NCBI GenBank assembly: GCA_947499725.1
Contig: CANMPK010000004.1
Location: 322,701-386,700, forward strand
Reading direction: 5' to 3'
Source of the DNA: an uncultured Paracoccaceae bacterium
GTDB taxonomy: Bacteria; Pseudomonadota; Alphaproteobacteria; Rhodobacterales; Rhodobacteraceae
DNA length: 64,000 bases
Shown here: positions 57,570 through 64,000 of the stretch, in pieces
Position numbering within the stretch: the stretch's first letter is position 1
Layout: each line of letters opens with the position of its first letter
Position numbers and translations under genes: made by a program
Notes under the pieces: generated by a model
The model's input: only the letters and a program-made list of their open reading frames with translations
What the model was told of the DNA's origin: nothing
Database searches by the model: none

Positions 57570-59804
57570 TTAACCATTTGGCATCTTCAAAACGACGCTG
57601 CGGTTGTTCTTCACATAGCGCAATTCCGACGTGGAAATCGCCGCCACACGGCCACCGTCGATGCGGTCGCCCACTTTGACTTTGCGATAACGGCCACTGG
57701 ACAGACGCACCAAAGCGCGTCGGTCACTCGAGGCGCCATAAACGCCGATCAGGTTGACTTGACGCAATGAAATCGCGTTCTGCTGCGTCGCATTTCGCGC
57801 GACAGAAGCTGTCGTTGGAATAGAGGGCGTCACCCGCGCGGCTTGCGGTACAGCGACCGAAGCCTGCTGTTCTTGCTGACGCGCAATGGTGCGCGCAAAG
57901 TTGCGTGGGCGCGCCTGAGGCTTCAAGCTCGCAACCACCGCCTGAGCTGTCCCAGACTCGACGCTCGCCTCAGCATTTGCTGCATCTTCTGCAGCGCGCG
58001 CCGCTTCAAGCGCATCGGCTTGGGCCAAGGCTTGCACCGCATCATTCGTCGCTTGCGCAATCGCCGCTGGATCGATCGAGGCCACTTGAACCAAATCTTC
58101 AGGACGCAAACGCGGGCGATACTGCGCCAGTTCTGACAATGTGCTGCCGCCTAGGTTAGCACGTTGATTTTGCTCAGTTAAATTTGACGGTCGGGCGGTT
58201 GGACGAAACTGGGCAAGAAGAGCGTTGGCTGTCTCTTCTGGCGCAACTTCGTCAGTCTGCGCAAAGCTTCTGGTTGGGAAATCGGCTGGAACAGCGGGCG
58301 GTTTCCCCAAAAAGACAACCACGCCTTCTGGTGAAATAGATCCTTCGGCTGTCGCAATCACCAAGCCGCGTTCATCCAGATCAATCGTGATCCCTGCTGC
58401 TACAGGGTTGTTTTGATCGGAAATAACAAAGTCTTGCGCAAAGCTTTGCGGGCTCGGCAGGGCAATCGCGTCATGTGTCTCTTGCGAGGTTTCGAAGGAA
58501 CTTAGATAGATGCCATCTGTCGTTTCCTGATTTGGTGCGCCCGGTTGGCCAGGCGCGCGGTCCCAGATGCCAGTTGCGGCATAAAAAGCTTGGCTGCTCA
58601 GGGCTGGCTCTGCAGCTTCCAAAACCGGATCAATCAGAATGCCTTCATTGTCGTCTAAGGCTTCGATCTCGGCACTATCAATTAGGTCGCCATTCGGCCC
58701 GATGCTTGAATTTGGGTCCGTCAGCAAGGCGATCTGCTCAACCTCATCAGACTTGCCGAAGAGTTTTGCAGTGGTCTCACTGCCAAAGAGCGAAGCCCAA
58801 ACCGCGACAAGTGCCATAAAGGCCAAAAGCGCGACGATCAGGATCAGACCAAGGTGTTTGGGTTTGCCACCAATCTCTTGCTTCGCAGGGGTGACGCCAA
58901 ATCCTTTTGGTTTATTTTCAACTGGTTGGCTCGCTGCTGTCGCGGCCGCTTTGTCAGATGTCTTGTTGCGGGATGCGCCGCGTGCACGAGACGGGTTCGA
59001 CGGTTTCGGGCGCGGTTTCAAACCCGCGATCAGTGTCGCAGGGTTAATACGCGCTTCCTGCTGGCCCACCTGCGCGCCACTTGGCGCGGGCGGATCTTGA
59101 ATGGCGCCGTTGGTCACACCGACTAGTTTCGGTGGTGTGTTTTGGTCTGTGGTTTTCTCAGCCCCAGGCAAAGACGGGGCAGGGGCCGCTTCGTCTTCAA
59201 TCGCGCGCGACGTCGCAAAAGACGGCAGAGGTTTCGGAGCCTCTTGCGCTTTTTCAGGCAGGGGCCCTTCAGAGATCACAACAATTGCGGCCTCTTCTGG
59301 CTCCAGCGTGTCCAGATCTTCGACCAAGCTTGCGGCTAAAGCGGTCGGGCCAAAGAAAGGTTCGCCAGAGAAGGTCGTTTTGTCTGGAACGCCCACGAAA
59401 GACACAGGATGGAAGCCGTGTTCTGTGGCAAATTCTTCTGCTTCAGCAAGGGTTTCCTTGGCGACTGCTGCGATTTGGATCAGGTCGCCATTTTCAACGA
59501 CATCATATGCAAGCTCGTCGATCGCATAAGGCGTTGCACCTTCCAGCGCAGAGCGCGCCGCGATGCTTGTGTCGATTTCCGTTTTCTCAATTGTGAGATA
59601 ACGTATCTGGTCATTTGGCAGGATCACTTTGCACAGTGCATCCCCCCCTGCGTGATCTTCTCCTAAGCGGCGAAGGTCAGCGAGTGCGCCATCCAAGTCA
59701 GCGTGTTCCAATGGAACTTTGCCAAGCTGGTGCCATCCTTCTTCGAGGCGGCACATAAAAGTGATACCATCAAAGGAGAGCGATAGGGCGAAATCCGGTT
59801 TCAT
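57570..59804 (-). CDS. Large conserved hypothetical protein with PilM/GspL-like start and PilP-like end
   Basis: A 744-residue protein. Residues 1-160 (FDGITFMCRLEEGWHQLGKV, LPNDQIRYLTIEKTEIDTSI) resemble the actin-like start of pilus/secretion proteins. A long disordered, Ala/Pro-rich middle contains one membrane helix (KHLGLILIVALLAFMALVAV). The last 60 residues (VNLIGVYGASSDRRALVRLS, GRYRKVKVGDRIDGGRVAAI) resemble the PilP/GspC beta domain. No pilus gene lies next to it. Such fused proteins occur in roseobacters without known function. Confidence 0.6.
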   Translation of the reverse strand: MKPDFALSLSFDGITFMCRLEEGWHQLGKVPLEHADLDGALADLRRLGEDHAGGDALCKVILPNDQIRYLTIEKTEIDTSIAARSALEGATPYAIDELAYDVVENGDLIQIAAVAKETLAEAEEFATEHGFHPVSFVGVPDKTTFSGEPFFGPTALAASLVEDLDTLEPEEAAIVVISEGPLPEKAQEAPKPLPSFATSRAIEDEAAPAPSLPGAEKTTDQNTPPKLVGVTNGAIQDPPAPSGAQVGQQEARINPATLIAGLKPRPKPSNPSRARGASRNKTSDKAAATAASQPVENKPKGFGVTPAKQEIGGKPKHLGLILIVALLAFMALVAVWASLFGSETTAKLFGKSDEVEQIALLTDPNSSIGPNGDLIDSAEIEALDDNEGILIDPVLEAAEPALSSQAFYAATGIWDRAPGQPGAPNQETTDGIYLSSFETSQETHDAIALPSPQSFAQDFVISDQNNPVAAGITIDLDERGLVIATAEGSISPEGVVVFLGKPPAVPADFPTRSFAQTDEVAPEETANALLAQFRPTARPSNLTEQNQRANLGGSTLSELAQYRPRLRPEDLVQVASIDPAAIAQATNDAVQALAQADALEAARAAEDAANAEASVESGTAQAVVASLKPQARPRNFARTIARQQEQQASVAVPQAARVTPSIPTTASVARNATQQNAISLRQVNLIGVYGASSDRRALVRLSSGRYRKVKVGDRIDGGRVAAISTSELRYVKNNRSVVLKMPNG

Positions 59805-59967
59805 AGTTTGGCTCTAACATTCGGGTGTCAGCGGAAAAAGTCCCGCTTAGTGGCGTTAACATTTATAGCAGGTTTTTGCCGAGGGGAAGGAAAAGCCCAT
59901 GCTCCCCGCGCAAAATGGCGCTTTCATGCATAGTTTGGGTATATTGATAACCTGCAAGGAGCAGATC

Positions 59968-60654
59968 ATGGGTGTTTTTCGTCAATTTCTATTCGCCGCA
60001 GCGCTGATCGTGCCAAGTTTGGCGCAGGCCGGAGAGATCGTGGTGCAAGGACGCGGATCGGTTGAGCAAGCGCCGGATATGGCCATCATCTCTTTAGGGG
60101 CGCGTTTTCAAGCGCATACTGCGCGTGAAGCTTTGACAGAAGTGAACAAACGTACGCAGGCGGCCTTTGATGTGGTTAAGGAATTGGGCGTAGAGCCGCG
60201 CGATATGCAAACAGGTCAGCTTTACCTGAACCCGATTTGGGATCACGGCAGCAGCCGCAATGAGATCGCGCGTATTCGTGGGTATGAGGCTGGAAACCGC
60301 GTGACAGTGCGCATTCGCGACCTCTCTGTTTTGGGTAAGGCAATTGATGAAATGGTGTCCGATGGTGTGAATGTATTCAACGGCCTTAGCTTTGCTTTGC
60401 AAGATCCAACTGAATCTGTCGCCGAAGCACGGCGCAAGGCGATTGCAGATGCCCGTGCCAAGGCAGAGCTTTATGCCGAGGCCGCTGGGGTGACACTGGG
60501 CCCAATCGTGTCGATCAACGAAGGCAGCGCTCCACGTCCGCAGCCGATGTTGATGGCGCGCGCGGAAATGGCGATGGATTCCGGCGTGCCCGTCGCTGCA
60601 GGAGAGCTGACAACGGCCGCGACTGTGACGATTGTTTACGAAATCGCCGAGTAG
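59968..60654 (+). CDS. SIMPL-domain (DUF541) secreted protein
   Basis: A 228-residue protein with a signal peptide (FLFAAALIVPSLAQAGEI). The SIMPL domain follows: IVVQGRGSVEQAPDMAIISL, REALTEVNKRTQAAFDVVKE, then EARRKAIADARAKAELYAEA. E. coli YggE is a member and has been linked to oxidative stress. ATG 59968 has AAGGAG upstream; the frame to 59899 is not coding-like. It is transcribed alone, away from the large hypothetical gene, ending in a terminator. Confidence 0.9.
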   Translation: MGVFRQFLFAAALIVPSLAQAGEIVVQGRGSVEQAPDMAIISLGARFQAHTAREALTEVNKRTQAAFDVVKELGVEPRDMQTGQLYLNPIWDHGSSRNEIARIRGYEAGNRVTVRIRDLSVLGKAIDEMVSDGVNVFNGLSFALQDPTESVAEARRKAIADARAKAELYAEAAGVTLGPIVSINEGSAPRPQPMLMARAEMAMDSGVPVAAGELTTAATVTIVYEIAE

Positions 60655-60674
60655 ACTTCTAAGGGTCTGACGTG

Positions 60675-60719
60675 AAATGAAAAAGAGCCGCCTGTACAAC
60701 GCAGGCGGCTCTTTCATTT
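60675..60719. terminator. Intrinsic terminator between the SIMPL gene and metY
   Basis: AAAGAGCCGCCTG pairs with CAGGCGGCTCTTT around a 7-base loop, flanked by A/T on both sides, between convergent genes. Confidence 0.88.
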
Positions 60720-60736
60720 AGCTCAGTTGTGGTGGC

Positions 60737-62029
60737 TTAAGCTGTGGCTTTTTCCAAAGCTTGATCCAGATCGGCGATCAGATCGTTTGCATCTTCGATA
60801 CCAATAGAAACGCGCACCACATTCGGGCTCGCGCCTGCCGCTTCTTGCTGCTCTGGCGTCAGCTGGCGGTGGGTTGTGGATGCAGAGTGGATGATCAAAG
60901 ACCGTGTATCGCCCAAGTTGGCCACATGGCTGAAAAGGTCCAAGCTATCGACCAGTTTCACACAGGCATCGTAGCCGCCTTTGACGGCGAAGGTGAACAA
61001 CGCACCCGCACCCCGTGGGCAGATCTTCTCGATACGGCTGAAGTAGTCAGAGCTTTCCAGACCCGCATAGGTCACGTAGTCAATACGGTCGTCCTTCTCG
61101 AGCCACTCTGCGATCTTCTTGGCGTTCTGAACGTGTTTTTCCATACGCAGAGACAGCGTTTCGATGCCCATCAGCGTGTAATGCGCGCCTTGTGGGTTCA
61201 TTGTCATGCCCAGATCACGCAGACCAATCGCGATGGAATGGAAGGTGAAGGCCATCGGGCCGAGCGCCTCGCCAAAGCATAGACCGTGGTAGGCTGGCTC
61301 GGGTTGGCTCAGGGATGGGAACTTGTCGTTCTGCATCCAGTTGAACTTGCCGCTGTCGATCACAGCGCCGCCTGTCACAGTGCCGTTGCCTGTGAGGTAT
61401 TTCGTGGTGGAATGCACAACCAAAGTTGCGCCCAATTCGATTGGGTTACACAGGTAAGGCGTCGCTGCGGTGTTATCCACGATCAGCGGGAGGCCCGCCT
61501 TATCGGCAATCGCCGCAATCGCTGGGATGTCGGTGATGTAACCGCCTGGGTTGGCAATGGATTCACAGAAGACTGCCCGCGTATCATCATCAATTGCCGC
61601 AGCAACCGCTGCTTCATCGTCAAAGTCCACGAATTTCGCAGACCAGCCAAAGCGTTTGATGGTTTGGCTCAGCTGCGTGACTGTGCCGCCATACAGTTTG
61701 GTCGACGCGACAACATTGCGCCCCGGACCCATCAGTGGGAACAGCGCCATGATCTGCGCCGCATGACCAGAAGAACAGCAAATGCCGCCAGCGCCACCTT
61801 CCAGATGGGTGATGCGTTCTGCCAAAGCCGCGACCGTCGGGTTGGTCAGGCGGGAATAGATGTAGCCAACCTCTGCTAGGTTGAACAGATTAGCCGCGTG
61901 TTCTGCATCGCGAAACACAAAGGCAGTTGATTGATAAATCGGTGTTTGGCGCGCGCCGGTCGCCGGATCCGGATTGGCCCCTGCGTGGATTTGCAGCGTG
62001 TCAAAACCCAGTTTGGATGTATCTGTCAT
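60737..62029 (-). CDS. metY: O-acetylhomoserine sulfhydrylase
   Basis: A 430-residue PLP enzyme that turns O-acetylhomoserine plus sulfide into homocysteine. Seen: TLQIHAGANPDPATGARQTP, YIYSRLTNPTVAALAERITH, and VVHSTTKYLTGNGTVTGGA with the PLP Lys. Length matches MetY rather than the shorter MetZ. A hairpin (62039-62064) covers the ribosome-binding site AGGGGAG just before the ATG, hinting at translational control. It is transcribed alone. Confidence 0.93.
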   Translation of the reverse strand: MTDTSKLGFDTLQIHAGANPDPATGARQTPIYQSTAFVFRDAEHAANLFNLAEVGYIYSRLTNPTVAALAERITHLEGGAGGICCSSGHAAQIMALFPLMGPGRNVVASTKLYGGTVTQLSQTIKRFGWSAKFVDFDDEAAVAAAIDDDTRAVFCESIANPGGYITDIPAIAAIADKAGLPLIVDNTAATPYLCNPIELGATLVVHSTTKYLTGNGTVTGGAVIDSGKFNWMQNDKFPSLSQPEPAYHGLCFGEALGPMAFTFHSIAIGLRDLGMTMNPQGAHYTLMGIETLSLRMEKHVQNAKKIAEWLEKDDRIDYVTYAGLESSDYFSRIEKICPRGAGALFTFAVKGGYDACVKLVDSLDLFSHVANLGDTRSLIIHSASTTHRQLTPEQQEAAGASPNVVRVSIGIEDANDLIADLDQALEKATA

Positions 62030-62038
62030 GTCGATCTC

Positions 62039-62064
62039 CCCTAGTCGATTTTACAAACCTAGGG
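62039..62064 (-). promoter_or_regulatory. Hairpin masking the metY ribosome-binding site
   Basis: On the metY mRNA, CCCTAG (62064-62059) pairs with CTAGGG (62044-62039), the latter being part of the ribosome-binding sequence. The stem is 6 base pairs with a 14-base loop. Confidence 0.4.
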
Positions 62065-62103
62065 CGTCATGTCAGTTCTGGCAATAAAAGAGCAAAGGGG
62101 CGC

Positions 62104-63105
62104 TCAGCGCATCCAGAACCCTTCGCGACGGATCTTATTGCGAATGGCTTGTTCTTTGCGCGGCAGTTTCTCGCGATCAAACAGTGCGCGTACCTTATGG
62201 CCGCGGCCGTGGTAGATCATGAACTTGAAGGGATCATAAAGCTTGAGCACCTTCTTGATCTCATGCGGCGTGGTCACGCGCTCGAGGGCTTCGATCACAT
62301 GATCTGCTTCGCGTGCGTACATCAGCGGCAGCAAACGATAGTGGCAGGTGATCGCTCCATCCATCAGACCGGCCGGCAAAACATCGCGTCCGCCACCCAA
62401 TGCATGAATAACGAGGGGCAGGGCGATTTGATCCAGCCAAGGGTCCAGCTTTTGGCTGGCCAGTTCGTCTGGCGTGTCATCACGAATGGCCAGTGCGTAT
62501 TCCAGATACTTCTCACCAAAGGCGCGCGGGCATTTGTAAAAGAAGAACCCCGCATTGAAATACAGATAGCGGCGCCAGTACTCATCAGGCTGGCTTAGGT
62601 CCATGCTGCTTTCAAATTCCAGATCGAACTTATCGTAGAGCGCTTTCCAGATGCCGGTATAGCCTGGGCCATAGAGTGGTGGCTCTGGCCAAGTGCCTTC
62701 TACCTTTTGCGATGCACCTGGGCGTTCGAAGTCAAAAGGCACAGAACTCAGATCGCCAGTGATCAGCGTATCTGTGTCTAAGAACAAGAAGGGCTCACCT
62801 TCTGGCATGGCCAGCAAAGCTTCGATCTTGTTGCCATTCGGGTAGGCTTCCCCGAAGTGTTTGCTTTCAAACGGCAGGATCTCTGCGCCAAGCTCTTCTA
62901 TATACTGACGCGCCTGTTGATTGCGGATCGAAGGGGGCTTGCTCCACAGCGGGCCTTCTTGCGGTTCAGCAACAAACACACGTCCTTTGAAGTCCGGACT
63001 GTGTGTTTTCAGCGAGGCAAGTAGCAAAATCGCTTCGAATGTCAGGCGACCTGCCTGCCCAATAAGCAGAATGTTGAACGTTTGGGGAACTGGTGCTTGT
63101 GTCAT
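62104..63105 (-). CDS. GT8-like glycosyltransferase family protein
   Basis: A 333-residue soluble protein. NGNKIEALLAMPEGEPFLFL followed by DTDTLITGDLSSV gives the DxD metal site expected in GT-A transferases of the GT8 type, and YLYFNAGFFFYKCPRAFGEK is the acceptor-side segment. No signal peptide is seen. Donor and acceptor are unknown; roseobacters often carry this gene singly. It lies 74 bases upstream of metY in the same direction but may be transcribed separately. Confidence 0.72.
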   Translation of the reverse strand: MTQAPVPQTFNILLIGQAGRLTFEAILLLASLKTHSPDFKGRVFVAEPQEGPLWSKPPSIRNQQARQYIEELGAEILPFESKHFGEAYPNGNKIEALLAMPEGEPFLFLDTDTLITGDLSSVPFDFERPGASQKVEGTWPEPPLYGPGYTGIWKALYDKFDLEFESSMDLSQPDEYWRRYLYFNAGFFFYKCPRAFGEKYLEYALAIRDDTPDELASQKLDPWLDQIALPLVIHALGGGRDVLPAGLMDGAITCHYRLLPLMYAREADHVIEALERVTTPHEIKKVLKLYDPFKFMIYHGRGHKVRALFDREKLPRKEQAIRNKIRREGFWMR

Positions 63106-63219
63106 TATATATATGTCTTGCGCGATAGGTTAATCGAATCTTAACTTTAATTGAGGCGCCGAGCAAAGGGAGTTTTACGAGTAACGAGCATTTTTGCTCA
63201 AACATTAGGGGATGACAAA

Positions 63220-63669
63220 ATGAAGGTACGACACTGGCTTAGTGTTGTAGCTCTTGTAGGTGGTGTAGGGATGCCCGCCTTTGCACAAGAGTTTACAGCA
63301 GAAGACCAAGCGCCAACTGGTAAGTTTCTGACTGCCACTGAGGTGCGACCTATTCTAACGGCAACCAAGGCCAATTGGATTGCGGTGCGGGAATGGGAAG
63401 GGCAGGACCTTTTGTATTTCACTCAATTGCTCAGTTGGCGATGTGGCTTACATCAGGTGCGCTATAGCGTGAATGGGCAGGAGCCAAAGATCTGGCCTCT
63501 GCCGGCGTGTGACACTCAATCTTATACACCTGCGTCTATTCCCAGTGACGCACATATATATGTCAGCCTTCCGTTAACCTCGGTTGAGACCATTTCAGTT
63601 GATTTGCTCTACGATGATATGACGACTGATCAGGAAGAATATCTACGCGCTGCGATTTTGATCCCATAA
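63220..63669 (+). CDS. Secreted hypothetical protein
   Basis: A 149-residue protein with a signal peptide (MKVRHWLSVVALVGGVGMPA, cleaved after FAQ). The mature part (ATKANWIAVREWEGQDLLYF, LLSWRCGLHQVRYSVNGQEP) has two Cys (RCGLH and PACDT) that could bond. I do not recognise the family; similar short proteins occur in Rhodobacteraceae. ATG 63220 has AGGGGAT upstream; the frame to 63151 is not needed. It is the last gene before the non-coding stretch. Confidence 0.7.
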   Translation: MKVRHWLSVVALVGGVGMPAFAQEFTAEDQAPTGKFLTATEVRPILTATKANWIAVREWEGQDLLYFTQLLSWRCGLHQVRYSVNGQEPKIWPLPACDTQSYTPASIPSDAHIYVSLPLTSVETISVDLLYDDMTTDQEEYLRAAILIP

Positions 63670-63894
63670 CATTGCTTCGCGCAGCTGCGAACATCGGGAA
63701 CCCGTAATTGGGGTGACTCGGCGGTGCGAGAGGCGAGTCGAAGGGGATTCCTCTGGGATTCTACCGGCGAGTCTGGGGGGAGCTGTGGATAACTAGGTGG
63801 ATAGCGTTGCTTTTCGTGGATCTGCTGAAAGCACCAGAGGGGTGCAGTGATGTTTGTAAAATGGGTGGCGTCGTTAAGTTGTTGAAAACAAATG

Positions 63895-63927
63895 AAAAGT
63901 TACTTTTTTGAAGAAAAAGTAACTTTT
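63895..63927. repeat. Perfect 14-bp inverted repeat, AT-rich
   Basis: AAAAGTTACTTTTT (63895-63908) and AAAAAGTAACTTTT (63914-63927) are exact inverted copies with a 5-base loop (TGAAG). They end 14 bases before the -35 hexamer TTGCGG. The site could be an operator, an UP-element-like region or a transcript hairpin. Confidence 0.7.
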
Positions 63928-63941
63928 CTTGCAGAAAGGGG

Positions 63942-63969
63942 TTGCGGGTGTTTGGTGTTAGGCTTAGAA
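63942..63969 (+). promoter_or_regulatory. Possible rRNA-operon promoter
   Basis: TTGCGG (63942-63947) and TTAGAA (63964-63969) are separated by 16 bases, behind an AT-rich tract. It would drive transcription off the right edge. Confidence 0.4.
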
Positions 63970-64000
63970 CCCCCTTCACCGGCGGCGCTGAGGCGCTAAC

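Larger units (their letters stand above)
63670..64000 (+). other. Non-coding stretch before a probable rRNA operon
   Basis: About 330 bases with no gene. It holds a GACTCG/CGAGTC stem (63716-63740), a perfect DnaA box TGTGGATAA (63784-63792), the inverted repeat 63895-63927, and a promoter-like pair near 63942-63969. The final bases (CACCGGCGGCGCTGAGGCGC) look like leaders before 16S rRNA genes in this family, but no rRNA is inside the window, so this rests on resemblance only. Confidence 0.45.

Noticed and set aside
62030..62103. SAM-II riboswitch before metY
   Set aside because: The consensus pseudoknot and loop sequences of SAM-II could not be found; only a simple stem is present.
63784..63792. 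Replication origin
   Set aside because: One perfect DnaA box and one weak match are not a cluster; no dnaA, parAB or AT-rich unwinding pattern is next to it.
1..64000. CRISPR array or insertion sequence
   Set aside because: No regularly spaced direct repeats and no transposase gene were found on either strand.

Overview
This window looks like a chromosome segment of an alphaproteobacterium of the family Rhodobacteraceae (Roseobacter group). The evidence is an RpoH that reads like the RpoH-I type, a PopZ-like DUF2497 protein, MmcB with an alphaproteobacterial SOS box, several small proteins I know mainly from Rhodobacteraceae, and a tRNA-His with no encoded G-1 and with A73. No CRISPR array, transposase or rRNA gene was found.

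Region 1 (1-7.85 kb) is one end of an integrative and conjugative-type element. Leftward virB genes run off the left edge (hypothetical, virB1, virB2, virB3, start of virB4). Next come an AT-rich reverse transcriptase behind a roughly 360-bp structured leader with its own promoter, an XRE regulator, a secreted conserved protein, two divergent ribbon-helix-helix (RHH) genes around twin palindromes, an excisionase-like protein and a tyrosine integrase. The integrase abuts the 3' end of an intact tRNA-Cys, which is the probable attachment site. The reverse transcriptase with its leader is the best candidate for an undescribed, possibly anti-phage, system.

Region 2 (8-32.4 kb) is core chromosome: pcm-like, tolC-like, a popZ-like gene, efp, an SDR-merR pair, aqpZ, ygfZ, a glycosyltransferase, an MsbA-like exporter, a hisC-like aminotransferase, a paired M16 peptidase locus, valS, a nitroreductase, a probable 6S RNA, an ArsR-SRPBCC operon with a clear operator, and mmcB with a LexA box.

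Region 3 (32.5-49.6 kb) holds tRNA-His, gluconokinase, an RluD-type pseudouridine synthase, an AT-rich phosphotransferase gene, rpoH with a near-perfect sigma-32 promoter, a LysR regulator beside a small DUF1127-like gene, lipid-related genes, and an RNA-linked run (Suv3-like helicase, S4 protein, ferredoxin, carD with an attenuator-like leader). An AzlCD pair with a cupin regulator and the cobalamin genes cobS and cobT close it.

Region 4 (49.7-64 kb) has a CPA2 antiporter, an ankyrin protein, an MFS transporter, an SDR-GST-SDR cluster facing a LysR regulator, a large PilM/PilP-like protein of unknown role, a SIMPL protein, metY, a GT8-like protein and a small secreted protein. The last 330 bp has no gene but carries a DnaA box, a perfect 14-bp inverted repeat and a promoter that may feed an rRNA operon beyond the edge. 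One dispersed palindromic element family appears three times (about 28.85, 46.0 and 49.65 kb), always beside gene ends.
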